From NCBI GenBank assembly GCA_017504805.1, contig JAFVQN010000158.1, forward strand, positions 1 through 35,546: a stretch of DNA of 35,546 bases, in the 5' to 3' direction. Of this stretch, positions 1 through 8,929 are shown in pieces. Source of the stretch: Akkermansia sp. (lineage in GTDB: Bacteria > Verrucomicrobiota > Verrucomicrobiia > Verrucomicrobiales > Akkermansiaceae). Numbering within the stretch: position 1 is the first letter of the stretch; every line of letters begins with the position of its first letter. The position numbers and the translations under genes are program-made. Below the pieces are notes generated by a model. That model made no database searches, was not told the DNA's origin, and saw nothing but the letters and a program-made list of their open reading frames with translations.

Positions 1-213
1 GTTAATTGGTTTTGCCGGGGTGCGGGATATTCCTCGCGCGATGGAAAGTTCTCCCATACGCCCGACGTGTGAAGTATACAGCATGTGCAAGGCTGCAAGG
101 GGCTGGCACTGAGGGTTGATATCAAATGGTTAGCAGGTGAATCGAGCATTGGCGGGCTTGCGATGGGAGCAGAACACGGCAGCGAAAATGTGACGAGCCA
201 ACGGATATTTGCC

Positions 214-241
214 TTGCTTGTGCAGGCGTTTCGTATATAAT
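214..241 (+). promoter_or_regulatory. Candidate promoter for murCB
   Basis: TTGCTT (214-219), a 16-base spacer and a perfect TATAAT (236-241). The predicted transcript starts near 248. That would exclude an ATG at 240, which lies inside the -10 box, and favours the ATG at 255. The preceding bases 1-213 show no gene I can assign; one frame is open from base 2 to a TGA at 110-112 but matches nothing I recognise. Confidence 0.4.
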
Positions 242-254
242 GAGTGGAGTAGAT

Positions 255-2558
255 ATGATTGAGCAATTACGCAAAAGGCTTCTGGACCGGGAGAACCCGG
301 TGCGCATTCATCTTATTGGCGTGGCAGGTGCGGGGATGAGCGGCATTGCGCGCATGCTCCTGGAAATGGGGCACAAGGTAAGTGGTTGCGACCGTGTAAC
401 AAGTGAGGAAACGGAGCGACTGCAGCAAGGCGGTTTGAAATTTGCCTGTCCGCACACGGCAGATGCCGTGGCTGATGCAGAGATTGTGATTTATTCCAGT
501 GCTATCCGCGAGGACAATGTGGCTCTTGCGGAGGCCCGGCGCCTGGGCAGCCTGTGTCTGCGCCGCGCTGAGTGTCTGGCTGCTATTCTGAACAATAAGA
601 AGGGAGTGGTCGTGGCAGGGACGCACGGCAAGACGACCACGTCTGCCCTGACGGCGCATCTGCTGCGCGAGGCGCGTCTGCGCCCCTGCCATTATGTGGG
701 AGCGGAGATTCCAGTGTTGGGCGCCAATGCCCACTGGAATGCAGACAGTGATTACCTGATTGCTGAGGGTGATGAATCGGACGGCACTCTGGTGAATTAC
801 ATACCGGAGCACAGCATTGTGCTGAATGTGGAGGCGGAGCATCTGGATTTCTACCGGGACCTGGACCACATTAAAGAGGTATTCCACACGCTCTGCCGCC
901 AGACCCGCGGCACGATTTTCTACTGCAAGAGCGATGCCGGTGCGGCCGATGTGTGCGGCCAGTACCCGAACAGTGTCTCTTACGGATGGCAGGATGCCGA
1001 CTACACCGCCACCAATGTGACGGTGAAGCGGGGTCGCACGCTCTATACCATTAACCACAAGGGGCAGAAACTGGGCCGCGTGGAGCTGGGTATTCCCGGC
1101 CGCCACAATGTGCTTAATTCGCTGGCCGCTACGGCCGCTGCGCTGGAGATGGGGGCGGATTTTGCGAGCGTGGCTCGAGGTCTGGCCTCGTTTGCTGGTG
1201 CGCGCCGCCGATTTGAGACCAAGTATCTTTCCAAGGATTACCGCATTGTAGATGACTACGGTCACCACCCCACGGAGATTGCGGCCACGGTGCAGACAGC
1301 GCAGAGTCTGAAGCCTGATCGCCTGGTCATCTTCTTCCAGCCGCACCGATACACGCGCACCAAGCTGCTGCGTGATGATTTCGGCCGCGTGCTGCAGAAT
1401 GTGGACAAACTGTTTGTGGCAGATGTGTACCCGGCCAGTGAGCTGCCGATTCCGGGTATTTCGGGGCAGACTATTGTGGATGCAGTGCAGGAGCACGGGC
1501 CTGTGGATGCGACTTTCCTGCCGGATATGCCACAGGCGCACCACGTGGTGGGTAACCAGCTCAGGCCCGGTGACCTCTTCCTGACGCTTGGAGCCGGCAA
1601 TGTACACGAGGCAGGCACGAAGATTGCCAAAGACCTGCGGATTCTCACCGAGATGCAGGCTGAGTGCGGCAAGGACTTCCCTGCCCGCCTGTACGAGCCG
1701 ATGCGCCAGCACACGACCCTGGGTGTGGGTGGTGTGGCTCAGTTCTGGATTGAGCCGGATACGATCGAGGCCATGCAGAACGTGGTGAACTACTTCAAGG
1801 ACCGCAACATTCCAGTGCATGTCGTGGGGCGCGGCTCGAACCTCGTGGTGCGCGAAGGTGGCATACGCGGCGCAGTTATCCACCCCTGCGGCGGCGAGTT
1901 CGAACGGCTTGAGCTGGTGAATGCTACAACCATTGTGGCGGGAGCCAACGTGAAGCTCAAGAAGCTGGCGGCCTTTGCCGCGAGGAACGGGATTTCCGGG
2001 TTCGAATGGATGGATGGGATCCCCGGCTGTGTAGGCGGCTCTCTGCGGATGAACGCCGGCTGCATGGGCGGTGATATGTGGCAGGTTTTCAGCTCGGCCA
2101 CTGCGATGGATGAAGATGGCGATGTGGTCCGATTCCACAAGGATGACATGGAGCCTGCCCGTTACCGCAGTATCCCTGACTTTGAGCATAACATGGTGGT
2201 GGAAGCCGCATTCCGCGGTACTGCTGGTGATAAGGCCGCCATCGAAGCAGCCATGGAGGATTACCGCACCCGCCGCAAGAACAGCCAGCCCATCCAGCCC
2301 AGCGCAGGCTGCACTTTCCGCAACCCGGAGGAGATTCCCGCAGGCAAGCTGATCGAGGAGCTGGGGCTGAAGGGCTACAGCATCGGCGGAGCTCAGGTTT
2401 CCACCAAGCACGGCAACTTCATCATCAACACCGGCAACGCCAAGGCTACGGATGTGACCGAGCTTATCAACCATATTGTGCGAGTTGCGCAGAAAGAGCG
2501 CGGCATTACCCTGCAAGAGGAGGTACAGGTTATCGGCGACCGCGAACCCCAATTCTAA
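255..2558 (+). CDS. murC/murB: UDP-N-acetylmuramate--L-alanine ligase fused to UDP-N-acetylenolpyruvoylglucosamine reductase (MurC-MurB)
   Basis: A 767-residue cytoplasmic fusion of two peptidoglycan precursor enzymes. MurB reduces UDP-GlcNAc-enolpyruvate to UDP-MurNAc, and MurC then adds L-alanine. The MurC half (about 1-470) shows the nucleotide-binding GVAGAGMSG (22-30), the ATP loop GTHGKTT (122-128), EGDESDGT and YGHHPTE. The MurB half (about 478-767) has the FAD-binding VVGRGSNL and GIPGCVGGSLRMNAG. Its SAGCTFRNP motif puts Cys686 where E. coli MurB has the catalytic serine, a substitution known in other MurB proteins. I chose the ATG at 255 over the one at 240 because GGAG (246-249) sits five bases before it. 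The order murC, murB functions, ddl, ftsQ is classic dcw cluster; ddl follows after four bases. Confidence 0.95.
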   Translation: MIEQLRKRLLDRENPVRIHLIGVAGAGMSGIARMLLEMGHKVSGCDRVTSEETERLQQGGLKFACPHTADAVADAEIVIYSSAIREDNVALAEARRLGSLCLRRAECLAAILNNKKGVVVAGTHGKTTTSALTAHLLREARLRPCHYVGAEIPVLGANAHWNADSDYLIAEGDESDGTLVNYIPEHSIVLNVEAEHLDFYRDLDHIKEVFHTLCRQTRGTIFYCKSDAGAADVCGQYPNSVSYGWQDADYTATNVTVKRGRTLYTINHKGQKLGRVELGIPGRHNVLNSLAATAAALEMGADFASVARGLASFAGARRRFETKYLSKDYRIVDDYGHHPTEIAATVQTAQSLKPDRLVIFFQPHRYTRTKLLRDDFGRVLQNVDKLFVADVYPASELPIPGISGQTIVDAVQEHGPVDATFLPDMPQAHHVVGNQLRPGDLFLTLGAGNVHEAGTKIAKDLRILTEMQAECGKDFPARLYEPMRQHTTLGVGGVAQFWIEPDTIEAMQNVVNYFKDRNIPVHVVGRGSNLVVREGGIRGAVIHPCGGEFERLELVNATTIVAGANVKLKKLAAFAARNGISGFEWMDGIPGCVGGSLRMNAGCMGGDMWQVFSSATAMDEDGDVVRFHKDDMEPARYRSIPDFEHNMVVEAAFRGTAGDKAAIEAAMEDYRTRRKNSQPIQPSAGCTFRNPEEIPAGKLIEELGLKGYSIGGAQVSTKHGNFIINTGNAKATDVTELINHIVRVAQKERGITLQEEVQVIGDREPQF

Positions 2559-2562
2559 CATC

Positions 2563-3486
2563 ATGAAAGAGCTCAAGAAGGATACAAAGATAGCGCTGCT
2601 CATGGGCGGCCCCGGGTCGGAACGCGACGTTTCCCTGGCCTCCGGCAATGGAGTGCTGGAAGCCCTGCGCGCAGAAGGATTCACCCAGGTGACCCCGGTG
2701 GTGGTTGATTGCGAGCGCCCCGGGATTCCGGAGGGGACTGAGCTGTGCTATAACATGATTCACGGAACTTACGGCGAGGACGGCGGGCTGCAGTCCTACC
2801 TGGAAGAGATTGGCATTCCCTACACAGGCGCCGGTTCTGCCACCAGCCGCAACTGTTTCGACAAGGTACTCACCAAGAAGTTCTTCATTGCCGGGGGTGT
2901 GCCAACGCCTCGCAGCGAGACCATCGCGGCAGGTCAGATGCCTTCCCTGCCCGTTCCCTGTGTCATCAAGCCGCCATGCGAAGGGTCTTCCGTCGGCGTT
3001 CACATTGTGCATGACGCTGCCGAATTGCCTGCCGCCGTGGAGGATGCCTCACAATATGGCAAGGAGATTCTGGTGGAGGAATACATCAAGGGCAAGGAGC
3101 TGACCGTGGCTATTTTCAACGGCGAGGCCCTGCCGGTTGTCCATATCTGCCCGCGCAGCGGGTTCTATGATATGAACAACAAGTATCCCTCCTTGTATGG
3201 CGGTGTGGGGTCAGACTACATCTGCCCCGCCGATATCACTGAGGAAGAGACCAGAGCCGTGCAGGCAGCAGCGGTCGCAGCCTATAAGGCTCTGAATGTA
3301 GAGGTATACGGGCGTGTGGACGTGCTGCTGACTGATGATGGCAAGCCGTATGTGCTGGAAATCAACACTATTCCCGGCATGACCAGCGCCTCGCTTTTCC
3401 CCAAGGCCGCCAAGGCAGCCGGCATTTCATACGGAGAGCTCTGCACCCGCATTGCGGAGGTGTCTCTGAACCAGCCGAGAGGCTGA
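2563..3486 (+). CDS. ddl: D-alanine--D-alanine ligase
   Basis: 307 residues, the usual Ddl length. It is an ATP-grasp enzyme joining two D-alanines for the peptidoglycan stem peptide, in the cytoplasm. Visible motifs are MGGPGSERDVSLASG at the N-terminus, HGTYGEDGG, CVIKPPCEGSSVGV (ATP-grasp), and the C-terminal metal/ATP site VLEINTIPGMTS. The NNKY segment keeps the tyrosine typical of D-Ala-D-Ala ligases rather than the phenylalanine of D-Ala-D-lactate ligases, so ordinary vancomycin-sensitive-type precursors are expected. The reading frame is open upstream to 2476, but that part overlaps murCB. The ATG at 2563, four bases after the murCB stop, is the sensible start. There is no clear Shine-Dalgarno sequence, so translational coupling is likely. 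Confidence 0.95.
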   Translation: MKELKKDTKIALLMGGPGSERDVSLASGNGVLEALRAEGFTQVTPVVVDCERPGIPEGTELCYNMIHGTYGEDGGLQSYLEEIGIPYTGAGSATSRNCFDKVLTKKFFIAGGVPTPRSETIAAGQMPSLPVPCVIKPPCEGSSVGVHIVHDAAELPAAVEDASQYGKEILVEEYIKGKELTVAIFNGEALPVVHICPRSGFYDMNNKYPSLYGGVGSDYICPADITEEETRAVQAAAVAAYKALNVEVYGRVDVLLTDDGKPYVLEINTIPGMTSASLFPKAAKAAGISYGELCTRIAEVSLNQPRG

Positions 3487-3514
3487 TTCCCCCCTCCCCC
3501 GCAGCGGATTCTGC

Positions 3515-4441
3515 ATGAAAAAGCGCAACAAGTACAGGCACCATTATAGTGATGATAGTCTGGGGCGGACGAATGTACGCCTTCTGGAGGCGGCGCTCTC
3601 GCTGAAGCACCGATTTTTCAGCATAGTGGCGCTGCGGCGCGGTCTGCGCCGGTTACGCAAGTGGACACTTATTCTGCTGCTGGTGATACCGGTGGTAGCC
3701 GCTCTGATATGGGGCGGCATGACGGCAGTGGAGAAAGCTTACAGCCTCAGTATCGACAAAATCAGCTACGATGCCCGGCAGAAGCTGATTTCAAAGGAAC
3801 AGGCGATGCAGCTGCTGGGTATTGAAGGCTCCGTGAACATGGCAACGCTTAATACCGATGCCATGGTGGAGACTCTGGAGAAAAACCTCTGCATCGAATC
3901 TGCGGTGGTACGGGCGGAGTTCCCTGACACGCTCCACATTGAAGTGAACGAACGTATTCCCGTGGTCTACGTGGAGCAGGAAACCGGCACTGACACCGGT
4001 AACCGGTCCCGTTTCTTCATGGACCCGAAAGGGGTACTCTTCCCGGTCGAGCCGGAGTTTCACCGTAATTTCATGGGGGTACCGGTATGGTATCTCCAAT
4101 ATGGGGATGTGGATGCATTCCAGGCCGGAGCGGTCATCAATGAGGAAACTCGGCGTCCGATTGTCGAACTTGTGGCGGCAGCCAATCACTACACCCTCAT
4201 TGAAATACCCGCTATCCGCGAGATTTTCCGCCCGAAGGAGTGGAAAATCATCGTCTCACTGGAAGGCGGAGCGGAAGTGCTGATGCAGGTATACGATATC
4301 AAGGGGCAGATGGAACGCCTTGCGATGATTATGGAGCACTGCCGGGCAACGAAGCGGGCTCCGCGCAGCATCAATGTGATTCCGCGTATCAATCCGACCG
4401 TCATTTACGCCGCAGATTCCGCACCCGACACGAAGAAATAA
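3515..4441 (+). CDS. ftsQ: Cell division protein FtsQ (POTRA domain)
   Basis: 308 residues. A basic cytoplasmic tail (about 1-50) precedes one membrane helix (about 50-68, LILLLVIPVVAALIWGG). A periplasmic POTRA-like domain follows (about 75-155), ending in the FPDTLHIEVNERIPVVYVE strand characteristic of FtsQ/DivIB, then a beta domain. FtsQ links early and late divisome proteins at the septum. Its place directly after murCB and ddl supports the call. Only 28 bases separate it from ddl, so they are probably cotranscribed. In many bacteria ftsA and ftsZ come next; here a lipid acyltransferase gene does instead. Confidence 0.9.
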   Translation: MKKRNKYRHHYSDDSLGRTNVRLLEAALSLKHRFFSIVALRRGLRRLRKWTLILLLVIPVVAALIWGGMTAVEKAYSLSIDKISYDARQKLISKEQAMQLLGIEGSVNMATLNTDAMVETLEKNLCIESAVVRAEFPDTLHIEVNERIPVVYVEQETGTDTGNRSRFFMDPKGVLFPVEPEFHRNFMGVPVWYLQYGDVDAFQAGAVINEETRRPIVELVAAANHYTLIEIPAIREIFRPKEWKIIVSLEGGAEVLMQVYDIKGQMERLAMIMEHCRATKRAPRSINVIPRINPTVIYAADSAPDTKK

Positions 4442-4456
4442 CAGATTCAAAGCGTT

Positions 4457-4492
4457 TTGACGTTGACCGGAAGGCGTATGATATGATAACAT
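4457..4492 (+). promoter_or_regulatory. Possible promoter before the acyltransferase gene
   Basis: Overlapping sigma-70-like options: TTGACC (4463-4468) with TAACAT (4487-4492) at 18 bases, leaving nine bases to the GTG at 4502, or TTGACG (4457-4462) with TATGAT (4482-4487) at 19 bases. Spacing is not ideal in either reading, so this is tentative. Confidence 0.35.
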
Positions 4493-4501
4493 TGGAATGA
4501 G

Positions 4502-6298
4502 GTGTTGAAGACACACCTGCGCAATGTTATGAAAGCAAAAATCATGGATCTCAGGGAGTATCTGCCGGGGAGCAGCAAATGGCCGGAGTGGCTCCTTAAT
4601 CTGGGGGAACGACTTCTGGGATTTCATATTTTCAACGTTGCGCACTCCAGAATCGAGGAAGAGCAGGAAGCCGGGTCCACGGAGAATTTCTTCCGTCTGG
4701 CCTGCAAGCATCTTCCCCTGAACTATGAACTCCGGGGGATTGAGAACATACCGGCGGAGGGGGCATGTGTCATCGTGAGCAACCACCCGCACGGCATGTC
4801 GGACGGCTTGATGATTGGCGATGTTGCCATGAAGGTGCGCAGCGATGTACGCATCGTCGTGAATGATTTCCTGCACTGTGTGCGAGGTATGCGCCCGTAC
4901 CAGATTACAGTGGATGTCTACGGAGGAGAGGAAGCCAAACGCGCCAACATGGCAGGCATGCGCGAAATGCTCAAGTGGCTGCGGGACGGGCATTGTCTCA
5001 TTATCTTCCCGAGCGGCTCAGCGGCTTCGTGGTCAGAGGCAGACGGGCGCGTGATTGATGACCCGTGGCAGACCAACATGGCCAGCATCATCCGCAAGAC
5101 CAAAGCTACGGTGGTACCCATGCACTTTTCCGGCGAAAACGGGGCCTTATTCCAGCTGGTAACCCGTCTTTGCAAGAGCCGGCGTTCTGCCTTCCTGCCC
5201 CGCGAAATCAAGCGGGACCGCCAGACGCTGCACCAGGTGCGTGTGGGCAAGGCAATACCTGCGAGCCGGCTTGAATTGCTGGAAAGCGACCAGGCACTGT
5301 CTGATTTCCTGCGTCTCAACAGCATGCTGCTGCGCTATGATGAGCCCGGCACCACAGCCTGCGGCGGGGAGGTGCGCCAGATGGCAGACATAGCGCCACC
5401 GGCGGACCCGCTGCTGCTGCAGGAGGAAATCGACTCCCTGCCCCAGGAGGAACACCTGTTATACACGCACAGCAGTACCGGGCTGCAGATCTACACGGCC
5501 AAAGGCAGGCAGATACCCAGACTGCTCCACGAAATCGGGGTGCAGCGTGAAATCACCTTCCGCGCCGTAGGGGAAGGCTCAGGCACCGCCTGTGATACAG
5601 ATGACTACGACCAGTACTACGACCATCTCATCATGTGGGACCCGGCCGAGCACCGGATTGCGGGAGCCTACCGCATGGGGCGCACAGATGAAATCCTGGC
5701 CTCGCACGGCGCGGACGGCATCTATAACTCCGAATTCTTCACCCTGGGCAGCCAGTTCCTGGATTACGTACACCACGGCATGGAAATGGGCCGGGCTTTC
5801 ATCACCGCTCCGTACCAGAAGCACCCAGCTTCACTCGATACACTCTGGATGGGCATAGGCCGCTTCGTACTCAGGCACCCGCAGTACCGCTACCTGTATG
5901 GGACCGTCAGTGTTTCTGCAGATTATTCCCCCCGCTCCCGCATGCTGATTCTGGAATACCTGCAGCACCACTGCATGAACAGCCAGATGGCAAAGCATGT
6001 GCAGGCCAAGACGCCACCGGAAAGAATGAACATGCTCAGCGAGGACGCTCGGCTCATTCCCGCGGGGCTGGCGGATCTGCGGTTGCTTTCCGCCATGGTC
6101 AGCGATATTGAGCCGGATGGTCGCAGCATACCGGTGCTGCTGAGGCAATATCTGCGCCTGGGCGGCGAAATGATATCCTTCAATGTGGACAGCGAGTTCG
6201 GACACACGCTGGATGCTCTGGTGGTGGTAGATTTGTACCACGCACCGGAGAGACTCATGACGCGCTACTGCGGAGCACCGTTAAAATCTGAGCCCTGA
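4502..6298 (+). CDS. Two-domain acyltransferase (LPLAT + GNAT), OlsF-like aminolipid synthase candidate
   Basis: 598 residues with two acyltransferase modules. The N-terminal part (about 60-280) is a PlsC-type lysophospholipid acyltransferase domain with an H-x5-D motif, NHPHGMSD (His95, Asp101), and FPSG at 169-172. The C-terminal part (about 320-590) matches the OlsB-like GNAT N-acyltransferases: ITFRAVGEGSG, a DTDDYDQYYDHLIMWD block, then IAGAYRMG. This order, O-acyltransferase then N-acyltransferase, is that of OlsF, which makes ornithine lipids from ornithine and two acyl chains. The exact head group cannot be read from sequence; glycine or another amine is possible. The start is uncertain: GTG at 4502 gives the full frame, and ATG codons at 4529 and 4544 are alternatives. 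No strong membrane helix is seen, so peripheral inner-membrane location is expected. Confidence 0.8.
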   Translation: MLKTHLRNVMKAKIMDLREYLPGSSKWPEWLLNLGERLLGFHIFNVAHSRIEEEQEAGSTENFFRLACKHLPLNYELRGIENIPAEGACVIVSNHPHGMSDGLMIGDVAMKVRSDVRIVVNDFLHCVRGMRPYQITVDVYGGEEAKRANMAGMREMLKWLRDGHCLIIFPSGSAASWSEADGRVIDDPWQTNMASIIRKTKATVVPMHFSGENGALFQLVTRLCKSRRSAFLPREIKRDRQTLHQVRVGKAIPASRLELLESDQALSDFLRLNSMLLRYDEPGTTACGGEVRQMADIAPPADPLLLQEEIDSLPQEEHLLYTHSSTGLQIYTAKGRQIPRLLHEIGVQREITFRAVGEGSGTACDTDDYDQYYDHLIMWDPAEHRIAGAYRMGRTDEILASHGADGIYNSEFFTLGSQFLDYVHHGMEMGRAFITAPYQKHPASLDTLWMGIGRFVLRHPQYRYLYGTVSVSADYSPRSRMLILEYLQHHCMNSQMAKHVQAKTPPERMNMLSEDARLIPAGLADLRLLSAMVSDIEPDGRSIPVLLRQYLRLGGEMISFNVDSEFGHTLDALVVVDLYHAPERLMTRYCGAPLKSEP

Positions 6299-6311
6299 CA
6301 GCGGCAGACAC

Positions 6312-6340
6312 TTGACAAATCCGTAATATTCAGGCAAAAT
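6312..6340 (+). promoter_or_regulatory. Promoter for lptD
   Basis: Perfect TTGACA (6312-6317), a 17-base spacer and CAAAAT (6335-6340, four of six matches). The predicted start near 6347 leaves a leader of about five bases before the ATG at 6352, too short for a normal ribosome binding site. Confidence 0.6.
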
Positions 6341-6351
6341 CTTTACTGGAA

Positions 6352-8793
6352 ATGGGGAAGCATCAGAAACATTCATCCAGAAGGCGCTCACGGGTAGCGT
6401 TAGCCCTTGTATTAGGTGGCATTGCGCAGCTGCCGGTGCAAGGGGCGAATTTTGTACCTCTGCCGGAGGATATCTTTGACAACCAGGGGGATCCGAATCC
6501 CATCATGGATATTACGCACCGCACCGTGGCGGGATTGGGGAATCAGGCTCCGGAAATTCCGAATGAGCTGAACGTGACCAACGAGAACGGCACCATCTCC
6601 TACGATCATGAGAAAAACAGTTTTCTCTACCAGGGGTCCACTGAAAATCCGATCCGACTGCGCACTGATAGCGGGTCGGACATCATTGCGCCGGCATTGG
6701 AAGCGAAACTGGAAACAGGGGAAGCCATCATCTCCGGCCCCATGCAGGTATACCAGGAGGACGTGCTGATCAAGGGCGCAGATGGAGGTTTCTATAACTG
6801 GAAGGAGAAGCGGACGGAGGTCAAGGATGTGCGCATCAAGGTCAATGGTCTGATGGTGCGCGGCTCGCGCATCGAATACGCCACCGATGCTGAAGGTAAG
6901 GAATTCATCACCGTGTACGACGCCTATGTCACCACGGAGGACGTCCAGAAGCCATCCACCTGGCTGGGCACCGGGACACTGACCATCTACCCCGGCGACT
7001 ACGGCAGGGTCTCGCGCCTGAGCATTGCCACAGAAAATGACGAATACACCATTCCGATACTGGGCTGGTTCACGTTCTCTCACTCTCTGAATCCGCGTGA
7101 AGGCTACATGCCCGGGGCCGGCACGAGGTCCGACTGGGGCGCCTATCTGGAAAACAGCTACGGTATCCTATTCGGCAACAGGCGCGTGGACGGCATCATG
7201 CCGACAGCAGATTACCTGGCAACGCTGCATCTGGATGTCCGAACCCGCCGTGGGCTTGCCACGGGACTGGATCTGGAGGACATCGGCATGACTAAAAAGC
7301 ACAAGGACATGACGGGGTTCGCCTCCTATTTTGCCCAGGACAGTGACCCCATGATTAACCCCCTGGACACCCCGCGCAAACCCACCAACCACCAGCGATA
7401 CCAGGTATCTCTGAAAGCGCTCTGGGATGTCACGCCTGATAGCGACACAACCAGCGAATGGCAGCTGGTATCCAACGTCAATGTGGTGAGCGACCGCTAC
7501 ATGCTGCGAGATTTCCTTCCGGATATCAGCCGCACGGATGACAAGCCGGATAACACGGTACGCCTGGTGCGCCGGACCGACTCCACGCAAAGCATGATAT
7601 ACACACGCTTTGCGCCGAATGATTACTACATGACCGATGAGCGCATCGAGGCCTCATTCTACCGCGTGCGCTCCGCCATCGGCAATACCGGCATCAACTA
7701 CGAAACCAACAACTCGGCCTGCATCATGCGGCAGTACCTGCCCACCGATATAAGGCAGAACTACAAGGACCGCGTAAACAACCTCCGGGATGGTGCCCTG
7801 AAGGATTACTATTCACGACTGCTGAATACCGAAAGCTATTTCCGAGTCAACACCACGCACGAGTTCACGACCAATCTGACCCTGTTCAAGTTCCTGAACA
7901 TCACGCCGAAAACCGGCGGTGCCTACACCGGTTATTACGATGTGGGCGGCATCGGGTCTGATAACCGATTCCTCGGTTACATCGGCTGCGACTTCAACCT
8001 GAAGTTCCACGGTTCTTACCCTGATTTCGCCTGGAAATCCTTTGGTATGAAGGGGCTTTCACACCTCATTCAGCCATATGCCAACTACTCCCAGGGTACC
8101 ATTTCGTCTTCTAATAAGCACGTACCCCGGATTGACGCGTGGTCCAGCACCATGGGCGGCAGCACCATCAGCCCGATTCCCATGGACCTGAGCGGTTACG
8201 CCGGCATCGACGGCTGGGGGAACTGGAACATCTGGCGTCTGGGCGTCAAGAACTCACTTTCCACCACGGTGGATGGCGAACGCCACCGCTTCCTGAGCTG
8301 GGATACCTTTGTGGACTACAATCTGGATAATCCTAATTCAGACTACTCTTTCTCCAACCTGTACAATGTCATCAGCCTGAGCTTCAACAACCGGGTGGAG
8401 TTCTACGGAACCATCCAGACCCCGACCATCAACAACGGCGAAGGATTCAGGCAGTACAGCATCACCTCCCGAATCATCCCGGCCGCCTGGCTTGAGACAT
8501 ATTTCACCTTCTCCTCCATCACAGACCACCCGACTCAGCTTGACTCCGAGCAGCTGAGGCTCCAGGCGAATGTTCGACTCAATGAGAAGTACACCATCTC
8601 TGCCAAGTGGTATTATGATATCACGGAAGGCCGCCTGCCCATCCATCAGTATTCCCTGTTCAGACATGCAGGGGCCTGGTATATCGGCGCCACGGTGTTC
8701 CTCCGTGATAACGGTGGTAAGAAGGAACAGGGCTTCGGCATCTCATTCACCCTGGGCGAGACGGGTACAGCCCTGCCCATCAGCCTGCTCTAA
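6352..8793 (+). CDS. lptD: LPS-assembly protein LptD-like outer-membrane barrel
   Basis: 813 residues. An arginine-rich start with a hydrophobic stretch (VALALVLGGIAQLP, about 16-29) forms a signal peptide cut near the QGA at 30-32. An OstA-like periplasmic beta region follows (about 60-230), then a long series of alternating aromatic strands typical of an outer-membrane barrel. The junction YMPGAGTRSDWGAYLENSYG and the DVRTRRGLATGLDLE strand match the LptD pattern, where a glycine- and proline-rich turn precedes the first strands. LptD works with LptE to insert lipopolysaccharide in the outer leaflet. The protein ends in LPISLL rather than the common terminal phenylalanine. It has its own promoter and a large hairpin after the stop. 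A different OstA-family barrel is the main alternative. Confidence 0.75.
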   Translation: MGKHQKHSSRRRSRVALALVLGGIAQLPVQGANFVPLPEDIFDNQGDPNPIMDITHRTVAGLGNQAPEIPNELNVTNENGTISYDHEKNSFLYQGSTENPIRLRTDSGSDIIAPALEAKLETGEAIISGPMQVYQEDVLIKGADGGFYNWKEKRTEVKDVRIKVNGLMVRGSRIEYATDAEGKEFITVYDAYVTTEDVQKPSTWLGTGTLTIYPGDYGRVSRLSIATENDEYTIPILGWFTFSHSLNPREGYMPGAGTRSDWGAYLENSYGILFGNRRVDGIMPTADYLATLHLDVRTRRGLATGLDLEDIGMTKKHKDMTGFASYFAQDSDPMINPLDTPRKPTNHQRYQVSLKALWDVTPDSDTTSEWQLVSNVNVVSDRYMLRDFLPDISRTDDKPDNTVRLVRRTDSTQSMIYTRFAPNDYYMTDERIEASFYRVRSAIGNTGINYETNNSACIMRQYLPTDIRQNYKDRVNNLRDGALKDYYSRLLNTESYFRVNTTHEFTTNLTLFKFLNITPKTGGAYTGYYDVGGIGSDNRFLGYIGCDFNLKFHGSYPDFAWKSFGMKGLSHLIQPYANYSQGTISSSNKHVPRIDAWSSTMGGSTISPIPMDLSGYAGIDGWGNWNIWRLGVKNSLSTTVDGERHRFLSWDTFVDYNLDNPNSDYSFSNLYNVISLSFNNRVEFYGTIQTPTINNGEGFRQYSITSRIIPAAWLETYFTFSSITDHPTQLDSEQLRLQANVRLNEKYTISAKWYYDITEGRLPIHQYSLFRHAGAWYIGATVFLRDNGGKKEQGFGISFTLGETGTALPISLL

Positions 8794-8808
8794 GCGCGAT
8801 ATTATTCA

Positions 8809-8854
8809 AACAAGCAGCGGAGTTGAGACTCTCGTCTCAGCTCCGCTGCTTGTT
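8809..8854 (+). terminator. Large hairpin downstream of lptD
   Basis: Arms 8809-8829 and 8834-8854 pair over 21 positions with one G-T wobble and a four-base loop. A T-run is lacking on the + side, so it may act with the neighbouring hairpin or as an mRNA 3' stabiliser. It lies between convergent lptD and rplY. Confidence 0.65.
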
Positions 8855-8861
8855 ACACGGG

Positions 8862-8899
8862 ATAAAAAAGAAGCGTGCGGTCTGGCAGCCAGACCGCAC
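8862..8899 (-). terminator. Rho-independent terminator of rplY
   Basis: An 11-base perfect stem (8875-8885 with 8889-8899) and a three-base loop. Read on the minus strand it is followed by CTTCTTTTTTATC, a proper T-run. It lies 31 bases past the rplY stop. Confidence 0.8.
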
Positions 8900-8929
8900 A
8901 CTCTGCATAAAACCTGTCAATGCCAGAAA

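Noticed and set aside
2-112. Open frame entering from the left edge, possibly the end of an upstream dcw gene
   Set aside because: The 36 residues match no C-terminus I recognise (MurG or FtsW would be expected), and another frame is open nearly as long.
267-2684. 805-codon open frame on the minus strand
   Set aside because: It is fully antisense to murCB, whose motifs are beyond doubt. The frame is open because of GC-rich codon use, and its translation has low-complexity His/Arg/Leu composition with no recognisable motif.
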